A stretch of DNA of 64,000 nucleotides from Symsagittifera roscoffensis (taxonomy: Eukaryota > Xenacoelomorpha > Acoela > Convolutidae): assembly GCF_963678635.1 (NCBI RefSeq), contig NC_087064.1:59220338-59284337 (forward strand), given 5' to 3'. Both the position numbers and the translations under genes were made by a program. The notes beneath the pieces were generated by a model. The model did not search any database, had not been told where the DNA came from, and was given only the letters and a program-made list of their open reading frames with translations. Numbering within the stretch: the stretch's first letter is position 1; every line of letters begins with the position of its first letter. Positions 33,201 through 40,396 of the stretch are shown here, one piece after another.

Positions 33201-36120
33201 AAGCCGAAAAGCAAGCCATCACCTCTCTTTTCGATCGAGAAATGAGCTTTCGAGAAATGAAAAATTTTTGAAAAAAAAAATAGAAAACAGCAAAAGCTTC
33301 ATACTTTGCAAGTAAAATCTTTTTACACGAATTTCGGAACAACGTTTCTGCGGGAAAAAACTTTACAACCGCTTAATTCAATCTAATCCTCAGTCTCATT
33401 ACAATTTGATTTTTACAAGTGTTTTAGCTTTTCTTTTTCAAAAAAAAGGCGTACCGGCTTATGCAGCGAAGAAACCCACAGTCTGTTAGTTCGATTGAAC
33501 AATTAATTTGAGAATTGGAAGGGTAGATTTCGAGAAAAGTCAACTTTTCCAAAAAAAATGTCAAAAATCTTTTCCGAAAACCAACAATTTTAATTTGAAA
33601 AAACTTAGGGGTTATCTGCTTACGCAGGGGAGCTTCTTGCATCCTATTTTTTAAGATGAAACTAAAATCTGAGGTTTGTGAGAGTAGTTTGTATGAAATT
33701 CAAAATTTTTTCGAAAAACGGTCAAAAAAATCAAAAACTTTTTCGAGGGGCACAAGTTTTCGTTTGAAAAACTTTGGCGGAGCCGCTTATACAAAAAAAA
33801 AATCCCACAACCCAAAATCAAAATCTCAGATTAGTTTTTAAGTTCTGGAGATAAGTTTTTAAGAAAAGTAAAAAAAAACGTCACAAAATCAAAAATTCCG
33901 TGAGCATTTACCCTTCAGTGTAAGAAATTTTATGTAGCTGAACATTCAGAGGAGTCTCCAAAAGTGTTTTTTTTTTCTTATGAACACAAAACTTCTGACT
34001 TGAGATGGTAGTTTTCGAGACCAGTCAAATCCTCGAAAAGCGCTGAAAAAGTATAAAAAAACCATGACTTTTCTGAGTGGCATAAATTTTACAGCCCAGA
34101 ATTTGAGCACAGCCGCTTATGCAGGGGAGCTTACCACAACCCATTCTTCTTATTGAACCCAACATCTCAGATATGAGTGGGTAGTTATCAAGAAACTGAA
34201 AAATTCCAAGAAAATGGGCCAAAATTCCTCCCACGCAATTTACTGTAGAAAGTGGGATAACGTAGAAAAGGACAAAGCAATTATGAAAGCAGACTGGGGA
34301 GTGGGCGGTATTTTAATTGGAAACACTTCTTCGAAAGTCGATTGAGTAGTTTTTGAGAAACAATAAAACTTGAAAAAAAACTAAAAGAAACTGCATGAAA
34401 CGCGTAACAGATAATATAAATTGCATTTGAAAAAACGGAAAATCAACCGACATATAATTGAAAAAGTTAAATACTACTCAAATGAACTAACAAGTAGTTT
34501 TATGTGATTCTTTCAAGAAATTGAGCATGTCAGCAGATATGAAGAAAAAGCAGAAATGTGTAAGAAAGTTGTTTAAGGGGAAAAAAGTCTAGTTCGATTA
34601 CAAGTCACTTGCTCTCGCAAGTGAAATTAAATAACAATTAATTCAACTAACATAATCAAATCTGTCCTTGCTGAGCTGGTTCATGAGACGTAAGAAGGAG
34701 AACATGGAGAACCAAATAGACCATAGTATCAGCTGTCCAAACTGGGTGACATTGAGCACTCCAAAAATGAAGATGAATTTGTAGAAAACATAATTCCAAA
34801 ATGAGTCACGCATGTTCTGAAACAGCACACATGATTCAAAACTTAATTATACTCGATTTAGTTGAAAAAAACTGGATTTGCGATTCGCATAGGAAAATGT
34901 TCAGCATGATGCCAAAGAGGCAATATTGATTTACGAAATACCCAAATGCAGAAAAAACTATGAAGTTGGAAAAGAAGTTGCCAAATGATGAAGTTGGAAA
35001 AGAGTCAATGAACGCACGTAAACCAAAAATAACGCTGACTGTTTTTTGGAAAAACCTCAACTTTCGAATTTCAATGAAAAAAAGATGCACTTAAAGATCT
35101 GAAATTGTAGAACAATTTATGAGCAGCACCTTTTTGATAAAATTAACTTAATTTGAGAAAATTGGATCAATGTATTTTCATTTCGCTGGGAAATCTGAAA
35201 AATAAATTCCACTTTCGAAACTAGAAGTCGATCACATTTTTTGTGATCTTTACAATTTCGCAGTTCGATGGTGGAGATTACTTTCCTTTTATCAAATGAA
35301 ATTAACTGAACTTGAAAAGAAATCATAAGTCAAGCAGCGAAAAAGTAAATTTGAGCCTGAACAAATTTTGACTTTCCCTGAAAAAAAATCATCGCGACCT
35401 ATATAAGAGTCTTAAGTACGTTCATCGACTCATGACAAGTTTCTAACCGGCAAATATTTTATTACCAAGCAGCAACTACCTCATAACTAATAAACAAACC
35501 TGTCTCTCAGACACTCGAAGCTCTCCAAAAATCATTCTCTGAACAGATCGGGCGACCAAAAGCAAGGAGCAATATCCCAGATTGATCAAGCTCTAAAAAC
35601 ATATTCAATCTTGGGTCAACACGGAACAGCATCACACGAAAAAATTACAAGTCACTTTAAAATACTAAAATAACTAATCATTTACCCACACAACCAGCGA
35701 GTTCTGGAGGAGAAACGCACAATAAAAAGGGACCTGCTTCCATTCTTTTGGGAAACCACCGGGATATTTCTTACTCAGTTCAGCTAGCAAAACTTCAGGA
35801 CTCTGATCCTGCAGATGTCCCATGTCAAAGTAATCGAAAATATAACTGTAACGGGATTGTTCGTGATTGTCATCTGTTTGTAGCGAATCCTCTGTATATC
35901 CCTCGAACATCGAGTTTAACCATGATTTGACAGCACTGTCGACAAGTTTATGTGAGTTCAGTAGAGCTTGTGAGTGCTGTGAAATACTGCTTGAGAAACT
36001 AGTCAAGAGGGAGCAGTTGAACACCGCTCCTAGAAAAAGTCCGAGAGAGAGAACAGAGTAGGTGCGGAAGGATGGCAAGGGCAGGTGAGAATGTGCCGCC
36101 CACGACACCCAATTGGGCAT
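12236..36120 (-). CDS. hrdl-1: gp78/AMFR-like ER membrane RING-CUE ubiquitin ligase (10-exon model)
   Basis: Joined exons (36120-35686, 35592-35500, 34816-34652, 17538-17383, 15018-14845, 14344-14046, 13765-13267, 13108-13037, 12867-12332, tentative 12284-12236) keep one frame and give 825 residues. Order: N-terminal membrane segments (residues about 1-370), RING-H2 finger (Cys about 420 to Cys 457, CAICWD ... HVFH ... CPTC), CUE domain (about 567-607), Ser-rich linker, and a basic C-terminal helix (RKRQMIADCKR) in the place where gp78 binds p97/VCP. Family knowledge: gp78/AMFR is an E3 ligase for ER-associated degradation; the worm member is hrdl-1. The long match to the gp78 order of features makes the identity firm; only the last exon and exact UTRs are uncertain. 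One intron is 17.1 kb and full of repeats. A giant retrotransposon sits 0.76 kb upstream. Confidence 0.9.
12332..12867 (-). CDS. hrdl-1: exon 9: Ser-rich tail and p97-binding-like helix
   Basis: Acceptor TTGCTTCAG, donor GTAAGT. Low-complexity Ser/Ala/Asp sequence, then a basic RRRKKSS patch and, near the end, PEERQLILQQRKRQMIADCK. The last part corresponds to the gp78 C-terminal helix that recruits the p97/VCP ATPase. Confidence 0.88.
13037..13108 (-). CDS. hrdl-1: exon 8: short linker exon
   Basis: 24 codons, acceptor TTTTTAG, donor GTGAGT, phase 0, encoding PGARSPSEGFVDEDNF and onward. Assigned by splice sites, frame and size; the sequence itself is not diagnostic. Confidence 0.75.
13267..13765 (-). 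CDS. hrdl-1: exon 7: second half of RING finger, linker, CUE domain
   Basis: Acceptor ATTGTTAG, donor GTAAGA. It starts SCLRSWLVQDSTCPTC, which completes the RING. A Thr/Gln/Ser-rich linker of about 105 residues follows, then the CUE ubiquitin-binding domain with the family's FP and LEG-type positions (VLFPHIPIVAIQ ... QILEGTIF). Confidence 0.93.
14046..14344 (-). CDS. hrdl-1: exon 6: last membrane segment and first half of the RING finger
   Basis: Acceptor TCTTTTCCAG, donor GTGAGG. It begins IWSNVFLSMACLVICMQ, the last membrane helix, then an acidic linker and CAICWDTI...RKLPCSHVFHR, the first six zinc ligands of the RING-H2. It ends inside an Arg codon (AG|G). Confidence 0.93.
14606..14639. 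repeat. perfect 15-bp hairpin in intron 5
   Basis: AGGGATTCGACCACC, loop CAAA, then the exact complement. It lies in the 500-bp intron between exons 5 and 6. No gene function is evident. Confidence 0.85.
14845..15018 (-). CDS. hrdl-1: exon 5: membrane segment with LDLLHHAHML
   Basis: 58 codons, acceptor CCATTTTAG, donor GTATGA, phase 0. The YYTEFYMELTVLGLDLLHH stretch matches the family's YYTDF...ELTLLSLDLMHH region. Confidence 0.92.
16650..16735 (-). repeat. tRNA-like repeat (B-box GGTTTGAGTCT)
   Basis: On the minus strand this reads like the 3' half of a tRNA, with a TPsiC-like GGGGTTTGAGTCT, but no paired acceptor stem is seen. It resembles the copy at 17181-17250. Confidence 0.4.
16764..16800 (-). 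mobile_element. Helitron-like 3' terminus (hairpin followed by CTAG)
   Basis: Read on the minus strand: an imperfect hairpin CACATGC-GAGA-GCAAGTG, a spacer, then CTAG followed by T, as expected for a Helitron 3' end. It is very similar to the copy at 34589-34623. The 5' end was not located. Confidence 0.4.
17181..17250 (-). repeat. tRNA-like repeat (B-box GGATTCGAGTCC)
   Basis: The minus strand has an A-box-like TTAGCGTTTAAGTAG and a B-box-like GGGATTCGAGTCC at tRNA spacing, without a matching acceptor stem. Probably a tRNA-derived SINE or tRNA pseudogene. Confidence 0.45.
17383..17538 (-). CDS. hrdl-1: exon 4: membrane segment, joined across the 17-kb intron
   Basis: 52 codons, acceptor TTTTAG, donor GTACAA, phase 0. 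The reading VAYSPNASSRVHRK followed by a hydrophobic helix fits the gp78 segment after the DRFEY-like motif, so exon 3 to exon 4 is the expected join despite the distance. Confidence 0.86.
18024..18102 (-). repeat. tRNA-Leu-like pseudogene or tRNA-derived SINE
   Basis: The minus strand has A-box TGGCTGAGTGG, an anticodon-like stem GAGA/TCTC with loop CCCAAAA (would read CAA, Leu), a long variable region and B-box AGATTCGAATTC. Acceptor ends do not pair, so it is not a working tRNA. Confidence 0.5.
18649..19690. repeat. dispersed repeat block, second copy near 29478-30100
   Basis: The block from the AATCTGACTTGTAAGA region and AAATCGTCGGCTG onward is matched, with divergence, by 29478-29700 and 29780-30060 (CAACATTTCTGTTATTA-type and GCCATCACCAT motifs). 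It ends at 19657-19660 with CTAGTACCCGATT, the same end motif as at 31420 and 33092. No coding function is seen. Confidence 0.6.
19690..22200 (+). pseudogene. decayed Ty3/gypsy gag-pol remnant, antisense in the intron
   Basis: Plus-strand pieces in different frames: a CYNCNQPN zinc-knuckle-like box near 19728, a protease-like segment GHPMNIWIVSGSPISIV near 20029-20080 with the catalytic Asp lost, the PNLMGKLGLQIM protease end near 20259, an RT-end segment EFLWVMDSIL near 21490, and RNase H (VYDASHNDLGAVLEQLG near 21968, FASRFFNAAEK then a stop, STNEFLMLL near 22083). Many stops and shifts show it is dead. The family matches the fragment at 27690-28420. Confidence 0.75.
21213..21280 (-). repeat. 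tRNA-like repeat (B-box GGGTTCGAGTCG)
   Basis: The minus strand has an A-box-like TTGGCCTGGAGG and a strong B-box-like GGGTTCGAGTCG. No acceptor pairing is seen. It lies just outside the inverted repeat that starts near 21337. Confidence 0.45.
21337..22985. mobile_element. inverted-repeat-bounded segment (possible DNA transposon)
   Basis: ACTAGTTAACCCGAAAAAAG at the left (about 21337) is mirrored by CTTTTTTTCGGGTTAACTAG at the right (about 22966-22985), and further matches (GCTGG, CAGTAACT) continue inward. A third copy of the same end lies at about 22722-22750. The inner part overlaps the end of the decayed gypsy remnant, so the arrangement is nested or rearranged. No transposase was found. 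Confidence 0.5.
22437..22860. repeat. inverted repeat pair TTAAGTTAAGAATTTGTTAAAC
   Basis: A 45-bp segment near 22440-22490 recurs in reverse complement near 22803-22850 (GTTTAACAAATTCTTAACTTA core). The two copies flank about 310 bp containing a GCGATAAGCAAGCGTTATC box that is itself repeated near 22938. Confidence 0.6.
23225..23740 (-). pseudogene. unrecognised coding remnant, probably mobile-element derived
   Basis: On the minus strand about 165 codons read as hydrophilic protein, from near 23735 (SLEDGLPNAAGKFPEVAE) through WKPQGTFQATNIATGY and LDHEYFSYCP, then after one shift near 23410 VPYKIGRDMLVPFSRITAF and a Lys/Arg-rich end. I do not recognise the family. Position between LTR-like repeats suggests the end of a retroelement polyprotein. 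Confidence 0.5.
24110..26280. repeat. degenerate minisatellite-like region, units of about 60-65 bp
   Basis: From about 25520 to 26260 the phrase GTTAAAATGGAAGTT ... CTAGTTTAAT ... GACTTATT ... AAATT recurs about ten times with divergence; three consecutive units near 26030-26200 are nearly identical. The block at 24130-24290 (TTTTACGTTAACAG ... AAATGGCTTAATTTGAC) recurs at 25338-25540. No ORF runs through it. Confidence 0.75.
26946..27540. other. no recognisable gene
   Basis: One 129-codon open frame lies here on the plus strand. It shows no domain, no splice partner and irregular composition; I do not call it. Confidence 0.5.
27690..28420 (+). pseudogene. scrambled gypsy pol remnant (integrase zinc region fused to RNase H)
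   Basis: Plus-strand pieces: HHPGK-like zinc-domain text (HPGKRNTFEAVRDAWYPYIY, about 27718) runs within about 100 bp into RNase H text (STNELEML about 27820; FDHKALISLLN about 27908; LTRWLNRLIPFDFS about 27976), then a Lys-rich linker to 28415. Integrase before RNase H reverses the normal order, so this is a deletion or recombination join. The family is the same as at 19690-22200. Confidence 0.65.
28022..28070. repeat. about 20-bp hairpin with GGGGCGAAA stem
   Basis: AAGCCAGGGGCGAAAGTTGG is followed after a short loop by the complement ending at 28070 with one or two mismatches. It lies within the gypsy remnant. Confidence 0.75.
28857..29285. repeat. direct repeat pair of about 120 bp, 310 bp apart
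   Basis: GTAGATCGGTCTCGGGTAGC ... CAAAAAGAAAAC at 28857-28975 recurs with few differences at 29167-29285. Each is followed by a second shared block (GAGTTACGACCTTGGTTTTT and TTAGTTACGACTTTGGTTTT). No ORF crosses them. Confidence 0.7.
30215..31311. repeat. tandem duplication, 553-bp unit, two copies
   Basis: GCAGTTAAACGGCTTCTCTT starts both units, at 30215 and 30768, and similarity continues to AGATAGATGAAGCAAAAAAA at the end of each. Differences are scattered small changes. No coding sequence. Confidence 0.85.
31330..33280. repeat. direct repeat of about 250 bp at 31338-31595 and 33013-33270
   Basis: Both copies run from GGTGTTAAAAAGGCAACG through GTCTAGTACCCGATTGC and CTTGGGTATCGCAAGG to CGATCGAGAAATGAGC with very few differences. 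The 1.4 kb between them is T-rich on the plus strand, and includes repeated AAGTGAC and GTCACTTT boxes near 32790-32880. Confidence 0.8.
33281..34575. other. AT-rich intron sequence, no gene recognised
   Basis: Repeats of CGCTTATGCAG(G/C)GGAGCTT-like phrases near 33455, 33620, 33780 and 34110 suggest an old internally repeated element. No coding exon was found. Confidence 0.5.
34589..34623 (-). mobile_element. Helitron-like 3' terminus (perfect hairpin followed by CTAG)
   Basis: Read on the minus strand: hairpin CACTTGC-GAGA-GCAAGTG, spacer ACTTGTAATCGAA, then CTAG. It matches the copy at 16764-16800 and the looser CTAGTACCCGATT ends at 19657, 31420 and 33092. Confidence 0.42.
34652..34816 (-). 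CDS. hrdl-1: exon 3: membrane segments FYKFIFIFGVLNV to KDRFDY
   Basis: 55 codons, acceptor GCTGTTTCAG, donor GTTAGT, phase 0. It carries the highly conserved FYKFIFIFGVLNV helix. The following intron is 17,113 bp. Confidence 0.92.
35500..35592 (-). CDS. hrdl-1: exon 2: membrane segment ending LRVSERQ
   Basis: 31 codons, acceptor TTTTTAG, donor GTTTGT, phase 0 at both ends. It encodes a hydrophobic helix followed by FGELRVSERQ, a signature of the gp78/HRD1 membrane domain. The preceding intron is 93 bp. Confidence 0.9.
35686..36120 (-). CDS. hrdl-1: exon 1: start and first membrane segment
   Basis: Starts at ATG 36120 with MPNWVSWAAHSHLP. A PSFRTYSVLSLGLFLGAVF segment matches the first transmembrane region of gp78 (family pattern PSLRTY). 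The exon ends ...LVVW with donor GTAAAT at 35685. It has a larger luminal insert than vertebrate gp78, including a Tyr/Asp-rich stretch. Confidence 0.85.
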
Positions 36121-36880
36121 TTCAAAATCAATCTGAACATAGCCATTTTGATTTCAAACGATCAGCATTTTATTCAAAAAAAATTTGAAGAATTCTTAAC
36201 TTACTTTGATGGCTTTTGTTTGGTTTCCACTTCGTTTCAATTCAGAACATTGTCTGAAAAATTATCATAAAGCACGAACTGACAGTATCTGTTTTTCCAA
36301 GTTATACATGAACATGAGTAATTCAGGTGGCAGCCAACAGTGCTGCAAGTGATTGTTGCCAGTTTCAAGCCAATTATAGAACTGACTGACAAATCAGTTG
36401 GACCCGATACTTCAAAACTACGGTCTTGTTGCCTTCCACTTGGAGTACTCGTGTATAAAAAACCTGGAAGTTTTTGGAAAAATAGATAGTGTTCCGAATG
36501 GGGCTCCAAGCAATCTCACCTAACAGCCTGTATAATAAAATACAAAAGAATGATTAACTGAAACTACTTCCATTAAGCGTAAAGCAACTCAACACATGTC
36601 CCAAAAAATGAGGGGCTAACTGTGTCACTGTTTTCGTGGTAAGAAAATAATAACTACTTTTTTCAAAAAGGCAATTAAAATGGGCCCTTCAGTCATGCGA
36701 TGTTACGTGCACAAGTTGATAGGGCCGTACCAACGCTATATAAATACATCGGCAAAATTTTATGAATAAATCAAGTCGATATTAATGCATCAAGAGAATT
36801 ATCAATTAAAATCTACCCTCCTCGATTATAGCACAGATAGAACTGTCTATGCTGGATGTATTGTAAAGATTTTTGCACCC
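36121..36880. promoter_or_regulatory. upstream region of the gp78-like gene, cut by the giant LTR element
   Basis: 760 bp between the start codon of the minus-strand ligase gene and the left LTR. It must hold the proximal promoter and 5' UTR, or a trans-splice site, if these are intact. I see no secure TATA box and no other gene. Confidence 0.45.
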
Positions 36881-37803
36881 TGTGACATTCGACCAGAATG
36901 GCCAAAATGCAATCTCTGCAGACTTCGAAATTTTAGCAGTGAACCTTCCGAGTTAATGATTTTGAAGGATTAACGACGTTATTGGAACGTTTAGCCAAAC
37001 GGTGAGGGCTAGAATATTCTAGTATTTTAAATTTTCAAAAATTCGAATGATGACGTCACATTTCTGAGAAATGCTGAAACGGCCATTTTAACAAAAGGAG
37101 AGAGAAAAAACACAACAACTTTATCTGCGATTGCGAACAGGACGAAAATCGAGATTAAAAAACGACAACGAACTACAAAATAGCAGAGAACGTTCCGAGT
37201 TGCAACTATTGTGCTGCTACAATAGTTGCAAGGCCGTTGCGAACAACGGTGAAGGGTAAGAAGCCAGCCTTCCGGATTAGGAAGAAATCAAAAGTAAGGA
37301 GCTTGATTCAGCGGATTCAAGAATCCGGAAGGGTCTCGGGACGGAAACTTTTATTAACTCATATGAACTTTTAGCATCCTGTCATGTCCTGACTTGAATT
37401 TAATTGATATTTGGATTAGTTTTGACAAGGATGAGGTGCTAAGAGTTGGGGGGAAAGGGTTGATCCATCTTCGATGGAGATGATGATTTTTATCTACTGA
37501 ACAAAAACAATAGTAATATAATAAGTACTAGCCCTGTTTTTAGGAGTGACCTCGTGGTCTGGGGATACTGAGACCCAGCCATGAGCTCACTATTTTTGCA
37601 TGTAATTCAGTTAATTTGAGCGTTCTGGTCGAAGCCGGAGAACAGTAACGTTTTTGTCGACCCGATGTTAGAAAAGACCACCGAAAAGTACTGGCTTGGT
37701 AGAGACGGTGAAAAACATGCGAAGCTCTGTTTAGACGCTAGCCAGTCGTCTTAAGACTTAGTTTTGTTATCCGTCGATATGTATCTTCCGGGCGAATGTT
37801 ACA
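36881..37803 (+). repeat. 5' LTR of the giant element
   Basis: Matches 60145-61067 over 923 bp with one difference that I found (C at 37528, G at 60792). It holds hairpins TTGCAACTATTGT/ACAATAGTTGCAA (37200-37231) and CCGTTG-CGAA-CAACGG (37234-37249), and a CCTTCCGGATT ... AATCCGGAAGG pair. It should carry promoter and polyadenylation signals; I could not place them with confidence. Confidence 0.97.
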
Positions 37804-40396
37804 TGTATGTTTTTATGGCGCTCCTGGGTGTTATTTTTTCATAACATCATGACCGGCGGAACCGTTAACGAGCACTCCGCGCCGAGCGGATGCTCACATT
37901 AACGCTCTTAATAGGCCTAAACTGCCGGGGCGGAAGGGTAGTTCGGAACGCGGAAGCCTTCCGGATTACCGTGAATAGTTTTTTAACCTAGTTAAGACCG
38001 AAAATTCACGAACCAGGAAGGGTGGGGGGAATCATGAACCCCTCATCCCCTGAGTGGTTTGTGACCAAAAACACTTAAAGATATAAGCAAAACCAAACAA
38101 AAAGTAGTATAGTACCCAAGAAAAACAAAAAAAATAAAAAATAACCGAAAAAAAAAAAACCAAAAACAGTAAAAAAGTAAAAAATCAGTAGAGATCATCC
38201 CCCCAGACAAGATGTGATTCAACCCCCCCGTTTGTTGTTGATAGATATTTTGTTATTACAGGCATTTATATCTGTATGAAAAACAACGAAAACAGACCGG
38301 TTTTTAGGGTCAAAATAGCGATATTTTGATCCCCCCACAAGTCGCGATTTTTGAGATATCGATATTTTTTGAAACGGAAAAAAGCGCTAAGTTAGTGTGT
38401 TACATCGTAACTGCACTACTGTAATAAGTAGAACCGGTTAACTTTAGTTCGGAAGTGGTTGGAACTAGTTTGGTACAAAAAACCAAATATTCCCATTTTT
38501 TGATAGTAAGAAACACTATAAAATCAGAAAATTTTTTGAAATCTTTGAGTCAGGACAGTAAAAATAGTTGTTCGGACAACGTCCACTAGTGAATCTACGA
38601 GTTTTAAAACCGGCTACCCGAAAGCCTTCCGGGTTGCAGAGAAATCGAACATAACGTGTTTGATTTGGTGGATTCATCAATCCGGAGGGGTCCAGGTAGC
38701 ATAGTTTTTCGCAAATTTTTTCTACAAAAGCGTTTTAGATCGGGTCTTTTGCATTGAACTAGAAGAGTATAGGCCTTCTGAGCTCAGATCAATAATTTTT
38801 AGGTCGAAAGGACCAGATTTGCGGAAAAAGTTAGGCGGAACCTATAAGAGAGAAAATTTTTGAGTTTGGAAAAAAGACGTTTTGGTTAATAACTTTGGAA
38901 CTACAGAGCATATCGAGTCAATCTTGGTACCATTAGATCAGAAATTAGCTGAACTTACTAGTAGGAAAGAGAATTACTCGAAAAAGCGAGCGAGAAAATT
39001 TTTTGAGATTGTTTTTAGCAAATTACACAAATCCGGAGGGGTACACCCTTCACGTTTTATAAATTTTTCTGCAAAAAAAACCCTTATACCCCTACCAAAA
39101 GTTGATAGCGATTAAACTAAGTAACTTAGGACAGTTCTAGACAAAAAGGGAGGGCTGAAGGCACAAGACAACCATAATAGAGTCGAAATTACGCAAGTGA
39201 TAAGACCCTTCACCGTTAGTGTGAATTGTCAAATAAGTGCCCTAACTTCAATCCGGAGGGGTCTAGGAAAGGACCCTATACCCTTCCCAGTTAATTCAAA
39301 CAGCATAAAAGCAACGCAGAACGTATCCGGAGGGGTATAAGCTGAAATTAAGAAAACTACGAAAAGCTACTTTGACAGAGCTAAGGGCTCCCAATCCGGA
39401 GGGGTCGAAATTTTTCAAAGTCAGAGGGGTCCGAATCCGGAGGGGTCTACTTTCCACAAAACCGGAGGGGTCCGAATCCGGAGGGGTCTTATAGTTGCTA
39501 ATTCGGAGGGGTCCAAATCCGGAGGGGTCTACTATTAACTAACTCGGAGGGGTCCAAATCCGGAGGGGTCCATATTCTGACAGTCCGGAAGGGTCCTATT
39601 TGTGCCAATCCGGAGGGGTATCATTTTTTTAAGGACTTAGGTAAACGAAAGAAAGACTAAAAAGCGAGAGGTATTAGGTTATTAATACACAGGCTAGGTA
39701 TCAGTGACTGCACTGGTAACTTGCCTTTCAAAAAGAACCAGACTAATACAAAACAGGTCCGAACTCGGATATTCGCGACACTAAGTCTAAATTAAAAAGA
39801 GCGTGAGTCATTGGTGTGGATTGGAACATAATACGTTTTTGGGAAAAGTGACTGCCCTGAGGATTTTAGTAGGTCTAGCTCGGGCAGTCCGAAGTCAGAT
39901 AGGTAACACAGTACTCGGTGGGTGCAATAGACGCCCACTTGAGAAAATAACTGCCTTCAAAGTCTTTTCTGTTTGGTGCAGCACCAAGCAGGGAAAGCTT
40001 TTTCTTTAAAAGACAGGTTCGACTATTGTACTGCGACCGACTAAGAGTACAAGACACATACGTTTTTTTATATATACATTCATATTGTGTCAATATATAT
40101 TTTTTGTTTTTGATTTTAAATCAACCTAAACTGTGTTTGATTGGGTAGTGAGTACACTATCTTTTAAATTGACTGATAACATCATATTGTGCTAGTTTCC
40201 AGATCTTTGGACCGATAATCGGCTAGTGTGAATAAATTTTATACAAACTGTACTCTGACAACATACAGGGATTCGTGGTCACTATTTAATAGAATCTGGT
40301 GAAATTTATTGTGTTGTGTCATTATTATTGTTAATAAAACTATAAGGTCTCTAGCAATTGAGTCAAGAGTAGGCATAGGAAAGTGACAAATAAAAA
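37804..40396 (+). promoter_or_regulatory. 2.6-kb leader with possible primer-binding site and CCGGAGGGGTC repeats
   Basis: No long ORF. A TGGCGCTCCTGGG at 37815, 12 bp after the LTR, could be a tRNA primer-binding site (weak: it is not directly adjacent to the LTR). A CCTTCCGGRTT/AATCCGGAGGGG inverted pair lies at about 38622-38690. From 38680 to 39621 about fifteen copies of AATCCGGAGGGGTC or close variants occur, ten of them within 39420-39621. The leader likely holds packaging or translation-control RNA elements, but nothing in the sequence proves the role. Confidence 0.6.
38680..39621 (+). repeat. cluster of about 15 short interspersed repeats, AATCCGGAGGGGTC
   Basis: Starts near 38680, 39030, 39250, 39324, 39392, then every 15-40 bp from 39421 to 39621. 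Spacers are unrelated to each other. Variants include TTCGGAGGGGTCC, CTCGGAGGGGTCC and TCCGGAAGGGTCC; alternating full and TCGG-type copies occur in 39430-39580. Confidence 0.92.

Larger units (their letters stand above)
17539..34651. other. 17.1-kb intron 3 of the gp78-like gene, filled with mobile-element debris
   Basis: Bounded by donor GTTAGT (34651) and acceptor TTTTAG (17539) on the minus strand. It contains pieces of at least two decayed gypsy elements, tRNA-like repeats, Helitron-like ends, inverted repeats, a minisatellite and several duplications, listed separately. I found no additional host exon inside. Intervals not listed separately are AT-rich and featureless to me. Confidence 0.8.

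Noticed and set aside
39420-39621. Short regular repeats resembling a CRISPR array
   Set aside because: Repeat core is only about 13 bases, spacing is irregular (15-40 bp), copies vary, and the context is a eukaryotic retroelement leader.
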